Assembly: GCA_964615905.1 (NCBI GenBank)
Contig: CAZTUB010000017.1
Location: forward strand, 1 to 64,000
Direction of reading: 5' to 3'
Source of the DNA: DATLMR01 sp964615905
GTDB taxonomy: Bacteria > Acidobacteriota > Blastocatellia > UBA7656
DNA: 64,000 bases
Under the pieces are notes generated by a model, which did no database searches, had not been told where the DNA came from, and saw only the letters and a list, made by a program, of their open reading frames with translations. Position numbers and translations under genes: made by a program. Of this stretch, positions 17,652 through 26,492 are shown one piece after another. The first letter of the stretch is position 1, and each line of letters opens with the position of its first letter.

Positions 17652-18734
17652 TTACATCATTGCGGGTTGAAGCTCGCTGTTCATCCGGTAGATTTCGAGC
17701 AAGAGGCTTGCGAGTTTATGAGGGTCGTGGCGAATTACGTTGTTCTCATTGAGCAGATCGCCTTTGATAAGGTGGACGCTGGAATCTTCCGCCCGGTCAA
17801 TGGCAATCAATCGCTTAAAGCTTTCGTCTTCTTCGATGCTCGACTCGGCTTTGAACTCGACCGGTATTGCGCCGTCGGCAAGGTAGCGCTCGCGCACAGC
17901 GCCCATGATCGGCGCAGAGTTGACGACTACATAATCGAGCTGAAGCCTGGGGCTATATTCGAAAAGGACTCGCAGGTGGTCTTCGACGCTGAATCCTTCT
18001 GTCTCGCCGGGCTGCGTCATGATGTTGCAGATATAGATTTTCAGCGCCGAGGATTCCTGCATCGTCTCGACAATAGGCTCGACCAGGAGGTTCGGGATGA
18101 TCGACGTGTAAAGCGAGCCCGGACCTATCGTGATTATGTCCGCCTGTTTGATCGCTTCGAGAGTTTCGGGCAGCGGGCGGCAACAATTGTGAGAGAGCCT
18201 CAGCCGTTTCAGCCGCGAGCGCGATTCGACTATCTTGGTCTCGCCCCTCACTGTGCGCCCGTCCTCAAGCTCTGCGACAAGCGTGACGTCTTCGATTGTG
18301 GACGGAAAGATACGCCCCTTTATTGCCAGAACCTCGCTCGTCATCTTGATGGCCTCAAGAAAGTCGCCCGTTACGCCCGTGAGCGCGGCCAGAAAGAGGT
18401 TCCCGAAACTGTGGCCTGAAAGATCACCGTCGGATTCGAACCTGTACTGCAAGAGGCGCGTCAGCAGGTTCTCGTCTTCCGCGAGCGCGACAAGGCAGTT
18501 GCGTATGTCGCCCGGCGGCAATATCTGAAACTCTTCGCGCAGCCGGCCGGAGCTGCCCCCGTCATCGGTGACTGTCACGACAGCCGTGAGAGTTTCGACC
18601 CACAGCGGGCGCGATTTATCGATCAACGCACCGTCTCGCCCTACGTAATGCTTCAGCCCCGAAAGCAGTGTCGATAGACCCGTACCTCCGCCAATAGAGA
18701 CAATACTCAATCCTGCTCTCGTTTCCATAACCAT
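17652..18734 (-). CDS. yvcK: GlmR/YvcK family UDP-GlcNAc-binding regulator (CofD-like fold)
   Basis: The 360-residue protein has the YvcK signature SIGGGTGLSTLLSGLKHY near the start. VTVTDDGGSSGRLREEF, LPPGDIRNCLVALAEDE, GHSFGNLFLAALT and IGPGSLYTSIIPNLLV follow, all typical of the family. In Bacillus YvcK (GlmR) binds UDP-GlcNAc and controls carbon flux to GlmS and the cell envelope. Here it lies directly upstream of glmU and glmS on the same strand, so the regulator and two enzymes of the pathway are physically linked. A second Met two codons in is an alternative start; neither has a strong ribosome site. Confidence 0.93.
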   Translation of the reverse strand: MVMETRAGLSIVSIGGGTGLSTLLSGLKHYVGRDGALIDKSRPLWVETLTAVVTVTDDGGSSGRLREEFQILPPGDIRNCLVALAEDENLLTRLLQYRFESDGDLSGHSFGNLFLAALTGVTGDFLEAIKMTSEVLAIKGRIFPSTIEDVTLVAELEDGRTVRGETKIVESRSRLKRLRLSHNCCRPLPETLEAIKQADIITIGPGSLYTSIIPNLLVEPIVETMQESSALKIYICNIMTQPGETEGFSVEDHLRVLFEYSPRLQLDYVVVNSAPIMGAVRERYLADGAIPVEFKAESSIEEDESFKRLIAIDRAEDSSVHLIKGDLLNENNVIRHDPHKLASLLLEIYRMNSELQPAMM

Positions 18735-18758
18735 ACCAAACCCGCTTGTGAATCAGGA

Positions 18759-19754
18759 TCAGTCTTCGTTGAAGTCGTACCCGTACCCTGTTAGCTGTTG
18801 GAACTCTTCGTTGTTACGGAGGCTGGTAAAATCGAGGTCACGTCGGGCATGCGAGCGGTAAACTGGGCGAAAAGAGATGGCGCGGCGCAACGCATCAAGC
18901 GACCTGGCAGAGTTGTTCAATCTGGCGTGGGCGGCGGCAAGCGAGTAGTGAATATGATCGGCGCGCGGCTCGGCCTTGAGCGCGCGTTCGAACAACTCGA
19001 TTGCCCCGCGAATATTGTTCCTGTTCAGCTCAAAGACGCCCTGATCGTAAAGAGCGTCGGGGCTGCGAGGCGGCGCTGGCGTGCGCGCGAGCCTTTGATC
19101 GCAGATCGACAGGTAAGTGCGCGCGCGCGCGACTACGTCGGCTTCGTCAGGGTATTTTTCCAGCACGCTGTCAAAAGCGGCCTTTGCGCCCGTGTAGTCG
19201 TGGCGGTTGAAAGTCTTTAACGCCTGCTCGAACGCCTTCACGGCTACGATGGTGCCGGGAGCGGGCGACTTTTTAGGCGGAGGCGGCGCGGCCTGTGCGC
19301 CACGCGCAAGTGCGCGCCTCGCCGCTTGCCGTCTGGCGGCAGGTTGCGCCTTTGTGCTCTTCTTAGGTAGAGCCTTCGCGCCTCCAGCCTTTGCACTATC
19401 GGCTTTGCGAGCGACGGCTTTCGCCCGAACATCTTTTGAGGCGACAGCCTTAGCGCCTCGCTTTGCAGACGACGCGGCGACCCTGGCCGTCTTAGCAGCG
19501 GCCGGCTTCTTTGCGGCGGCGACAGATTTCTTAACCGGGGCGGCTGACTTTTTGGACTTCGGCGCGGCAGCCTTCTTCGATTTAGAAGCAGATGACTTGG
19601 AGGCGGCCGATTTAGGCGCTGCCGTGATCTTGCCCGGCCGGTTCGGTTTCGTTGCCGAGGCTTTCTTCCCCTTTTTGGCCTGGCCTTTCGCGGCGTGCAC
19701 TTTCTGAGATGCGGAGGAGCGGCTCTTGTTGGCTTTAGTAATAAGGCTGCTCAT
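18759..19754 (-). CDS. Histone-H1-like Lys/Ala-rich tail fused to TPR domain
   Basis: Residues 1-165 are a low-complexity Lys/Ala/Ser/Pro tail with repeats such as AAAPKSKKSAAPVKKSV and AAAKKPAAAKTA, like eukaryotic H1 tails and bacterial AlgP/Hc1 proteins. Residues 170-331 form tetratricopeptide-type helices (FEQALKTFNRHDYTGAKAAFD, DQGVFELNRNNIRGAIELFERALKAEP). The tail probably binds nucleic acid or anionic polymer; the TPR part should bind a protein. No signal peptide. GAGGAG precedes the ATG, and a good promoter lies upstream. It is first in a unit with glmR, glmU and glmS (24-bp gap to glmR). Function unknown. Confidence 0.82.
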   Translation of the reverse strand: MSSLITKANKSRSSASQKVHAAKGQAKKGKKASATKPNRPGKITAAPKSAASKSSASKSKKAAAPKSKKSAAPVKKSVAAAKKPAAAKTARVAASSAKRGAKAVASKDVRAKAVARKADSAKAGGAKALPKKSTKAQPAARRQAARRALARGAQAAPPPPKKSPAPGTIVAVKAFEQALKTFNRHDYTGAKAAFDSVLEKYPDEADVVARARTYLSICDQRLARTPAPPRSPDALYDQGVFELNRNNIRGAIELFERALKAEPRADHIHYSLAAAHARLNNSARSLDALRRAISFRPVYRSHARRDLDFTSLRNNEEFQQLTGYGYDFNED

Positions 19755-19820
19755 CGTCTCCTCAAAGGCTGAGAATGAACTAGCTGCATCAATAAGACTG
19801 TATGTCTGCCAGTTGAACTT

Positions 19821-19850
19821 TTTATACCAAATAGTCTGGTCTTAAGTCAA
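19821..19850 (-). promoter_or_regulatory. Sigma70-type promoter of the TPR-glmR-glmU-glmS unit
   Basis: Minus-strand TTGACT (19845-19850), an 18-nt spacer and TATAAA (19821-19826). The spacer contains ACCA and TGGT seven bases apart, which could be a small operator. The leader to the ATG at 19754 is about 60 nt. Confidence 0.65.
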
Positions 19851-20050
19851 GAAAATAGCTTGTTTTACAAAGACATAGGGCCACTGGAGGGCTGACCCCG
19901 CGCGCGGCGACCGCGCGAGTGAAAGTCCACTTAATTATGCCAACTGCACCGGTTATTAGCCTTCTTCGCCCGATAATCTCGGACGGCGGCACGTTTCAAC
20001 GGCAAGTCCTATTGATTTAACAACTTACCGGGTTAACCGGTCTGACCGGG

Positions 20051-20079
20051 TTGCGGGTTGACGCGCATAACCATATAAT
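20051..20079 (+). promoter_or_regulatory. Candidate hemD promoter
   Basis: TTGCGG (20051-20056), a 17-nt spacer and a perfect TATAAT (20074-20079) about 50 bp before the hemD start. A TTGACG inside the spacer is too close to the -10 to be the partner. Confidence 0.5.
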
Positions 20080-20127
20080 TTTCCATCAGTTAGCCTCGCA
20101 CACGATTCCGGCGAGGAGGGAGCGCGA

Positions 20128-21012
20128 TTGTTAAAGCGTCGGGAGCCAGATTTACCCGGTCAGAAAGCCGAAGGCAGTCCCCAGCCGGGGGCGCTCAAAG
20201 GCCGAACCGTGCTTGTCACGCGCCCGCCCGCCGATTCACAGGAGATGGCTGCTATGCTCCGGCGTTTAGGCGCGAAGGTGATATTTTGCCCTACAATCGA
20301 GATCACCGGGCCTGACGACTGGGAGGAGGTCGACCGCGCTATTGACCGGCTCGAAAGCTTTGACTGGATTATATTTACAAGCGCGAACGGGGTCGGCTAT
20401 TTCTTCCGGCGGCTACAGCAGAGGCGCGGCAATCGGGCTGGCTCGCTATCAAAGGCTCCCATACCAAAAGCGCCTATCTGCGCAATCGGTCCTCGAACGG
20501 AAAAGGCGTTGGAGGCAGCAGGCGCGCCTCCAAGTTTAGTCGCCGCAGACTCGCGCGCGGAGGGGGTCATGGAAGCATTGATCGAACACCTCGGCGGCGC
20601 GGATAAGCTTCGTGGGCTGAGCATCCTGATCCCGCGATCAAGAATCGCCCGCGATCACCTGCCGGTTGAGCTTTCAAAGCTCGGCGCTCGCGTCACGGCT
20701 GTCGAGGCATACAAGACCGTGAGACCTGAAACGTCGGACAGCGCCGCCTCGGAGATTAAGAAGCTCTTTAAAAACGGCGAGATTGATGCAATCACCCTCA
20801 CCAGCTCTTCGACCGTAGCCAATCTGGCCGCGCTGGTCGGCCCAGACGAGCTGGCCGCTTTGATAGGCAACGCGACTGCCGCTTGCATAGGCCCGGTCAC
20901 GGCTGCAACCGCAAGAGAATACGGGATTGTAAAGATCGTGCAGCCTGAGACATACACCGCCGAGGCAATGATCGACGCGCTCGCCCGCGCTATCGGAGAT
21001 GAACCGGCGTGA
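20128..21012 (+). CDS. hemD: Uroporphyrinogen-III synthase
   Basis: HemD cyclises hydroxymethylbilane to uroporphyrinogen III. The 294-residue protein shows the two-lobed HemD pattern: LKGRTVLVTRPPADSQEMAAMLRRLGAKV and FDWIIFTSANGV in the first lobe, and IPRSRIARDHLPVELSKLGARV, ITLTSSSTVANL and CIGPVTAATAREYGI in the second. The start is a TTG at 20128, supported by the strong GAGGAGGGAG site just upstream; there is no ATG before the conserved region. The other haem genes here (hemE-hemH-hemY) lie 13 kb away. Next on this strand is a VWFA protein. Confidence 0.92.
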   Translation: MLKRREPDLPGQKAEGSPQPGALKGRTVLVTRPPADSQEMAAMLRRLGAKVIFCPTIEITGPDDWEEVDRAIDRLESFDWIIFTSANGVGYFFRRLQQRRGNRAGSLSKAPIPKAPICAIGPRTEKALEAAGAPPSLVAADSRAEGVMEALIEHLGGADKLRGLSILIPRSRIARDHLPVELSKLGARVTAVEAYKTVRPETSDSAASEIKKLFKNGEIDAITLTSSSTVANLAALVGPDELAALIGNATAACIGPVTAATAREYGIVKIVQPETYTAEAMIDALARAIGDEPA

Positions 21013-21070
21013 CCTGCAAAAGCGCCGGTGGCCGCACGTTCACTGAGTGGAGATTTTCTGCGAGCCAATT

Positions 21071-22261
21071 ATGAGTAACAACACCCTGAGAACGTTTTTC
21101 ATTTTAACTATCTCTCTCCTCTTATTGACACAGGCGAACCGCCACATCGCGCCGGCTCAAGAGAAAAAGCCGGCCGAAGATCAAGACGCCGTGCGGCTCG
21201 ACGCCACGCTTGTCCAGGTTCCCGCTGTGATCTTAGACCGCAAGGGGAAGTTCGTCACAGACCTGACCAGGGAAGAGTTCGCGCTCTTTGATGAAGGCAA
21301 ACGGCAGGAGATATCTCTCTTCTCCGCGATCAAGCAGAATTTCAATGCCGTGTTAGTGCTCGATACGTCAAACAGCGCCGAAGACCGGCTCAAGGTCATT
21401 CAAAACACCGCCTTGAGCTTTGCGCGACAGGTCACGGCCAACGACCCGATGATGGTCGTATCGTTTGATAACGAGATCAGGCAGCTGACAGATTTTACGA
21501 CCGACCAGGCAGAGATTGAACAGGCGATCAAATCTACAGAGTCGGGATTCGGCAAGCTGCTACACGAAGCGATAGCGCGCGGGCTTGAGCAGTTGAGGGA
21601 TAAAGAAGGCCGCCGCGCGCTTATAATCTTTAGCGACGGCATCGACCTGGGAAGCGTCGGCGTGACGGCCGACTCCAACATTCGCCTTGCCGAAGAGATA
21701 GGCGCGGTCATCTATGCGGTCAAATTCGACACGCGCTGGTTTATCGAAGCCGAGGCCCGCCGCAATAAAGCGGAATCGAAACAATCGACATTGCCTTTCG
21801 AGATCGACGGCCGAATACCGCTCCCGCCCGACTTCGGTGGGACCGACCCTGATGCGAAGAAGCAAAAGACAGGGCCGCGAATAGAGATAGGCCCGCCGCC
21901 GCCGCCGCTTATAACCGTAACAGACGCTGTGACCGGCAGGACCGAAAGCAACCGCAAGGTCGTCGTCGACCCGATCACCACACACCTCGACAAGATGTAC
22001 GGCGAAGCGGATAACTACCTGAACACGCTCACGCAGCGCACGGGCGGCGCGGTGTTTTCAGCCGCCAATCTCGACAACACGCTCGCGGCCTTCGCGCTTA
22101 TCGCCGACGAGTTGCGTAACCAGTACATGATTGGCTTCTACCCTTCGAGCGAGCGACGGGACGGCAAGTTTCGCAAGATCAAGCTTGAGGTCAAGCGCAA
22201 AGACATACAGGTCCGCGCCCGCCAGGGCTACCGGTTGCTGAACGTAAACCGTGAACCGTGA
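21071..22261 (+). CDS. Exported VWFA-related protein (acidobacterial type), no. 1
   Basis: The protein has a Sec signal (about 10-30), then VRLDATLVQVPAVILDRKGKFVTDLTREEFALFDEGKRQEISLFSA, the hallmark opening of the acidobacterial VWFA-related family. The VWFA core (about 95-250) has VLDTSNSAEDR in place of a strict DxSxS MIDAS, and IFSDGIDLGS. A Pro-rich insert (PPPPPL) and YMIGFYPSSERRDGKFRKIKLEVKRK end it. I prefer the ATG at 21071 over a GTG at 21047 because it gives a clean signal peptide. The last residues NVNREP and the stop codon fall inside a repeat element (22243-22375). Role unknown. Confidence 0.88.
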   Translation: MSNNTLRTFFILTISLLLLTQANRHIAPAQEKKPAEDQDAVRLDATLVQVPAVILDRKGKFVTDLTREEFALFDEGKRQEISLFSAIKQNFNAVLVLDTSNSAEDRLKVIQNTALSFARQVTANDPMMVVSFDNEIRQLTDFTTDQAEIEQAIKSTESGFGKLLHEAIARGLEQLRDKEGRRALIIFSDGIDLGSVGVTADSNIRLAEEIGAVIYAVKFDTRWFIEAEARRNKAESKQSTLPFEIDGRIPLPPDFGGTDPDAKKQKTGPRIEIGPPPPPLITVTDAVTGRTESNRKVVVDPITTHLDKMYGEADNYLNTLTQRTGGAVFSAANLDNTLAAFALIADELRNQYMIGFYPSSERRDGKFRKIKLEVKRKDIQVRARQGYRLLNVNREP

Positions 22262-22375
22262 ACCGTGACAAGCCGGAGGAGAGTGACAAGTGACAAGTGA
22301 CAAGTGACAAGTCAGAGGGAACGGCCAAACTCCGCTTCAGTCTTTCTTGTCACTTGTCACTTGTCACTGTTTACG
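22243..22375. repeat. Hairpin element of GTGACAA heptads, copy 1
   Basis: The element is framed by CGTAAAC (22243-22249) and GTTTACG (22369-22375). Inside are an ACCGTGA-type repeat, four tandem GTGACAA units (22283-22310), a 36-nt centre and three tandem TTGTCAC units (22347-22367), so it can fold into a long hairpin. Its left end runs into the preceding gene and supplies the last codons and TGA stop. A close relative lies at 38300-38427. Confidence 0.85.
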
Positions 22376-22592
22376 CCTCTTGCGGTGCAGTCATTACACC
22401 AATTAGTGTAGCTGTTTGCGCGCAAGCCACCTGGCTTTAATTCCTGGATTCAGCCTCGCCGCCACAAATCCCTTTAAACCTGTGCAGTTCCGCAGTTTTA
22501 AGATAAGCCGTCCCGGACGGACGGCTTAGGCATATCCGTTGCACTGTAGGCCGTCGCCAGAAGAAAGCAGAAATAGACAAGAGGTTGGTCTT
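22376..22592. other. Leader of the FecR gene with perfect 10-bp hairpin
   Basis: Between the repeat element and the fecR-like ATG no frame is convincing. TAAGCCGTCC-CGGAC-GGACGGCTTA (22504-22528) is a perfect hairpin of 10 bp with a 5-nt loop, about 65 bp before the ATG. A smaller one, TACAC ... GTGTA, lies at 22395-22410. They may act in transcription attenuation or as operators; no T-run follows. Confidence 0.45.
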
Positions 22593-24650
22593 ATGAAACT
22601 CGCTCTCTTTAAAACCCTCACGCTCTGTTTGTTGATCTCACTTGGTGTGATCCCTGTAGAGACAATCGCCCAGACAATCGAGCCCGACCGCGAAGAGTAC
22701 GAGCAGCCGGAAGACGACTCGCCACAGCCGCGCGCCGCGCGTCTCAGTTATATTCAGGGCAACGTGTCGTTTCTAAGAGCGCAGGTTACTGAGTGGGCCG
22801 ATGCGGTTGAAAACCTGCCCTTGCTCGCGGGCGACCAGATTTACGCGGGAGCGGGCGCGCGCGCAGAGATACAGCTGGGGCGCGGCAACTACGTACGGCT
22901 GCTTGAGAATACAGCGATCACTATCACAGACCTTTCGGATGCCGCCGCTCAGTTTGAAGTCACCGAAGGCATAGCCATTATTCGAGCCGAACGGCTTGGG
23001 GCGGCCTTCTCCCGATTCGAGGTCGATACACCGAACTCCGCGCTCGTGCTTGAGCAGGACGGTCTGTACCGCGTCAATGTTCGCGGCGACGACGAGAGCG
23101 AGGTCATAGTCCGTCGCGGCTCGGCCGATGTGACGACAGCCGACGGCAGCTTCAAGGTGCGCGAAGGCCACAGGCTTGTTGTCGATACATCGGCAGACGG
23201 CAGGCTTGAGATCGTCGCCGACACGGGTGTGGACGACTGGGACCGTTGGAGCTATGACCGTGATGCGACGATAGACCAGATCGCTTCGTCTCCATCGCCG
23301 GATTATGTGGAGAGCTACGAGACGAATTACAACAGCTTTTATGGAGCGAGCGAGCTGTCGAGCTACGGCACGTGGACGAGCGTAGCATCCTACGGCGACT
23401 GCTGGGTTCCGCGTGTCAGCGCGGGCTGGGCTCCATACCGCGCGGGCCAGTGGCTATGGATACCAGCGGCCGGATGGACCTGGGTAGCGGACGAGCCGTG
23501 GGGCTGGGCCCCTTATCACTACGGGCGATGGGTCTTTATCAACGGTCTGGGATGGGCGTGGGCGCCGGGGTTCCGTTCGCACTACAGCTACAATCGCTCT
23601 TACTATCATTGGCGACCGGCGCTCGTCTACTTCTTCAACTGCCCGACCTCGCGCGGCCACTACGTAGGCTGGTACCCGTTAGCGCCGGGGCAGCGATGGC
23701 GGCGTCACTATGACAGGGGGCGTGACCATATCTCGCATCCGTCTGTTCGCGGCGGCTCAGCAAGGCCCGGAGATAGTACGCGAGCGTGGCGGCGACCCGA
23801 CCGTTCTGACGGAATCACGCTTCAGCCTATAGCCGGTTTTCAAAGACCTGACCAGTCGCGGACGCGGCCTGAGCCCGCCGGTCGAGACATTGAGCAGTGG
23901 CTCAACAGGGGCGCGCGACCGGGGCTGCCGGAGATATCGCCGACCAGCGGGGCCGCCGCTCCGACGTGGCGGCGCGGGGAAGATTTGCGAGGCGCGAGGC
24001 GAACCGCCGTGCCGCCTCCCGATGTGATAAACCGGCCTGTGGTAACTAGAAACAAGCCGCTCAACCCTGTTGTAAGTTCGGGCGCGCCACGCGAGCGGCG
24101 TGTGCTGACTCCAAAAAGATTGGACCGCTTCACCGAGGTTCACGCGCCGGTAAGAAGAGGTGCGGGCCGAACGGAAAGCGGCGGCGAGAGCGCTTCGCCC
24201 AGCCGCGCTCGCACAGAGCGCAGGCCGCCTTCGGGCGAGCAGGCTCACCCCGTCGAGCGAAAAACCGATGGCGCGGGCAACGCTGACGGCGATGCGTCAA
24301 ACCGACAGAAGCCGTCGGATCAGGCGGGTGGCGGCAACCGCATTCGAGAAAAAGATTCTTCACGCCCGCGTTTCATACCGATGCCTGAAGGCGACAGCTC
24401 GGCTCCGTCTAAAAAGAGCAACGAGCAGCCGCGCGAAGATCGAGCGCGTGAAGAGCGCAGGCGCGAAGAGAAACAACAACACGAGAAGCAGCGCGAAGAG
24501 CAACCTCGCCAGCACCGCCCGCGCGAAGAACGACCGGCGGCGGCTGAGCGACCTCGTTCAGAAGAAAAACAACGGCCTCCTGCCGCTGAGCAGCCAAAAC
24601 CCCGTAACGATGAGGGCTCGGCTCCGCAACGCAAGAAGAACAAGGGTTGA
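22593..24650 (+). CDS. Exported FecR-domain / DUF6600-type protein with Arg-rich tail
   Basis: A Sec signal (about 1-26, ETIAQ) is followed by a FecR domain (about 50-215: GDQIYAGAGARAEIQLGRGNY, RVNVRGDDESEVIVRRGSADV). A DUF6600-like region comes next (about 255-365), where W/Y/G-rich units such as GWAPYRAGQWLWIPAAGW and WGWAPYHYGRWVF repeat. The remaining 300 residues are disordered, rich in Arg/Glu/Pro/Gln, ending in runs like EERRREEKQQHEKQREEQ. The ATG at 22593 (AAGAGG upstream) is chosen over one at 22539 because it gives the signal peptide. It is probably an envelope protein; no sigma/anti-sigma pair is adjacent, so the FecR part is unlikely to be in a classical iron signalling system. 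Confidence 0.85.
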   Translation: MKLALFKTLTLCLLISLGVIPVETIAQTIEPDREEYEQPEDDSPQPRAARLSYIQGNVSFLRAQVTEWADAVENLPLLAGDQIYAGAGARAEIQLGRGNYVRLLENTAITITDLSDAAAQFEVTEGIAIIRAERLGAAFSRFEVDTPNSALVLEQDGLYRVNVRGDDESEVIVRRGSADVTTADGSFKVREGHRLVVDTSADGRLEIVADTGVDDWDRWSYDRDATIDQIASSPSPDYVESYETNYNSFYGASELSSYGTWTSVASYGDCWVPRVSAGWAPYRAGQWLWIPAAGWTWVADEPWGWAPYHYGRWVFINGLGWAWAPGFRSHYSYNRSYYHWRPALVYFFNCPTSRGHYVGWYPLAPGQRWRRHYDRGRDHISHPSVRGGSARPGDSTRAWRRPDRSDGITLQPIAGFQRPDQSRTRPEPAGRDIEQWLNRGARPGLPEISPTSGAAAPTWRRGEDLRGARRTAVPPPDVINRPVVTRNKPLNPVVSSGAPRERRVLTPKRLDRFTEVHAPVRRGAGRTESGGESASPSRARTERRPPSGEQAHPVERKTDGAGNADGDASNRQKPSDQAGGGNRIREKDSSRPRFIPMPEGDSSAPSKKSNEQPREDRAREERRREEKQQHEKQREEQPRQHRPREERPAAAERPRSEEKQRPPAAEQPKPRNDEGSAPQRKKNKG

Positions 24651-24668
24651 CGGGTCAATCCTGAAGAA

Positions 24669-24771
24669 GGTGGCACGGACTTGGCGGATGGGCAGCGAAC
24701 TTTAGATTGAACACCCCATCTGCTTCATCCTCCTTCGACTGTTTCATCCGCCTGGTCGGTGCCATCTTTTT
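24669..24771 (+). terminator. Long imperfect hairpin with T-run
   Basis: A 22-nt left arm (24669-24690) pairs with 24745-24766 except for three mismatches and one wobble, and TTTTT follows at once. The 54-nt loop is long. It lies just after the fecR-like stop and before the next VWFA gene, so it probably ends that transcript. Confidence 0.6.
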
Positions 24772-24810
24772 CGGGATTCCGGCTTAACACATCTTTCTTA
24801 CCTGGAGCGT

Positions 24811-26448
24811 ATGATGAGGCCTATCTTCAGACCTGTAATTACCCACATCGTTTCTCTCACATTGATCTTCGCCAGCGTCACACCAGGCCGGATTCACGCG
24901 CAGCAGAATGCGGGGAAAGAGGATGTCCGGCTGAGCGCCGACCTTGTGCAGATAGACGCTGTCGTCATCGACAAGAACCACCGCCCCGTGACCGACCTCG
25001 CGCGCGAGGACTTTATTCTGACCGAAGACGGCAAGCCGCAGCAGATCACCTTCTCTTCTCTTGTGCAGACGGCACGAAATCCGGCAGAGATCAACGCCCG
25101 ACACGACGGGGGCATAAAACCACAAGCGCCCTACGCCGATGAGCAGGCGGGCCGCCAGGTCTTTCTTATCATTGACCCGTACTTCATAAGCTTCGAAAGC
25201 AACCTGCGGCTCAAACGCGCGCTCCAGCGCTTCGTCGATGAAAGCCTGAGCCAGCAAGACCAGCTCGCGGTCGTCAACCTCGGCGGCGGGATGGCCGTCT
25301 TCCAGCACGCGATACGCAATCGAGAGATCATCAAGCTTGCAATCGACCGGATGCTCGACGACGGGATGAAGCTGAGCGAGCAAGGGCTCGCCGGGCGCGG
25401 CCTGTCGGAGAAGGATGCGCGCGTCTCTCAGGATTACCGCCTTCGCAACACCTTGCGCTCGCTTGCCAGTCTTGCCGAACGGCTCAAAGAGACGCCGGGG
25501 CGCAAGATCGCCATCTTCGTTTCAGAGCTTCTCCCGCTTTGGAGAGACGAGGTCGAATGCCATAAAGGGCTTTGCGGGTTGACGCGAACATTAAACTACG
25601 CAAGCGAGCTGCGCGAGATCATCGGCGCTTCGCGCCGTGGCGGGCTGGTCTTCTACACCGTTGACCCTCAGGGGCTCACCGCCCCCGTAGCCGCTCGCCA
25701 GGCCGCGCAATCGGCTCCACGGACGAGCGGCAACCGCAGAGAAGCGCCTGAAGAGAATGCCGCAAGGCTCAACAGCCCGATTGATTCGCGGCGCGGGCTC
25801 AGACAGCTCGCGGAAGCGACGGGCGGGTTTGCCGTCTTCGACACAAACGATCCGAACGCGGCGCTCGGCCTTGCCATGACGGGAAACGAAACCTACTACA
25901 CGCTCGGGTATTATCCTTCAGAGCCCGCTTTGGACGGCCGCTTTCGCATCGTCAAAGTTCAGGTCCGCAACCGGCCCGATCTGGAAGTGCGCGCGAGGAT
26001 CGGCTACCTGGCGCGCAGCCAGAAAGTCGAGTCAACATCCTTTCAAGGCGAGAGCGGGATGAATCGAGCAGTCGCGTCGCTGGTCCCGCTGCGCAGTGTT
26101 CTTGTCGGGTTGACCGTCGACGGGCCTTCACTCGACCGCTCCGCTCCAAAAGCGACGCTGCACATACGCCCACGGCCGGAGTTCTTCCAAAGCTCCGGCG
26201 ACAAACACATGGGCACATTCGAGATAAAGGGATACGTCTTTGACCTGAAGAACAAACTTATAGACGGGTTCAGCCAGACTCTGAATCTCGCCCTCACTCC
26301 GACCAACTACGCTCGCGCAACGGGTTCCGGCATTGACTTGCCCGTAGAGCTGCCGATCAAGAATGCGGGGCTCTACAACATTCGCGTTGCCGTACGCGAG
26401 CGGGGGGGCGAAGTGGGCACGGCATCGGAGTGGGCTCAAATCAAATGA
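24811..26448 (+). CDS. Exported VWFA-related protein (acidobacterial type), no. 2
   Basis: The 545-residue protein has a Sec signal (about 8-30) and the family opening VRLSADLVQIDAVVIDKNHRPVTDLAREDFILTEDGKPQQI. The VWFA region (about 110-330) has FLIIDPYFISFESNLRLKRAL and IAIFVSELLPLW, so the MIDAS is not canonical. The family phrase YYTLGYYPSEPALDGRFRIVKVQV (about 360-385) follows. An extra C-terminal beta domain of about 130 residues (residues 410-545) is absent from the two shorter paralogs nearby. It is followed 44 bp later by the third VWFA gene. Confidence 0.88.
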   Translation: MMRPIFRPVITHIVSLTLIFASVTPGRIHAQQNAGKEDVRLSADLVQIDAVVIDKNHRPVTDLAREDFILTEDGKPQQITFSSLVQTARNPAEINARHDGGIKPQAPYADEQAGRQVFLIIDPYFISFESNLRLKRALQRFVDESLSQQDQLAVVNLGGGMAVFQHAIRNREIIKLAIDRMLDDGMKLSEQGLAGRGLSEKDARVSQDYRLRNTLRSLASLAERLKETPGRKIAIFVSELLPLWRDEVECHKGLCGLTRTLNYASELREIIGASRRGGLVFYTVDPQGLTAPVAARQAAQSAPRTSGNRREAPEENAARLNSPIDSRRGLRQLAEATGGFAVFDTNDPNAALGLAMTGNETYYTLGYYPSEPALDGRFRIVKVQVRNRPDLEVRARIGYLARSQKVESTSFQGESGMNRAVASLVPLRSVLVGLTVDGPSLDRSAPKATLHIRPRPEFFQSSGDKHMGTFEIKGYVFDLKNKLIDGFSQTLNLALTPTNYARATGSGIDLPVELPIKNAGLYNIRVAVRERGGEVGTASEWAQIK

Positions 26449-26492
26449 CGCGGTCCCGGTCGTCAGAAACGGCCGGGATCGAGGAGGCGCAT

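Larger units (their letters stand above)
19755..20127. other. Divergent intergenic region between the glm unit and hemD
   Basis: The 373-bp region holds a promoter for each flanking gene (19821-19850 minus, 20051-20079 plus). Between them, about 19870-20040, I see no reading frame, hairpin or repeat that stands out. Confidence 0.6.

Noticed and set aside
22283..22367. CRISPR-like array suspected from repeated GTGACAA
   Set aside because: The units are 7-bp tandem copies without spacers and invert in the second half; no cas genes are near.
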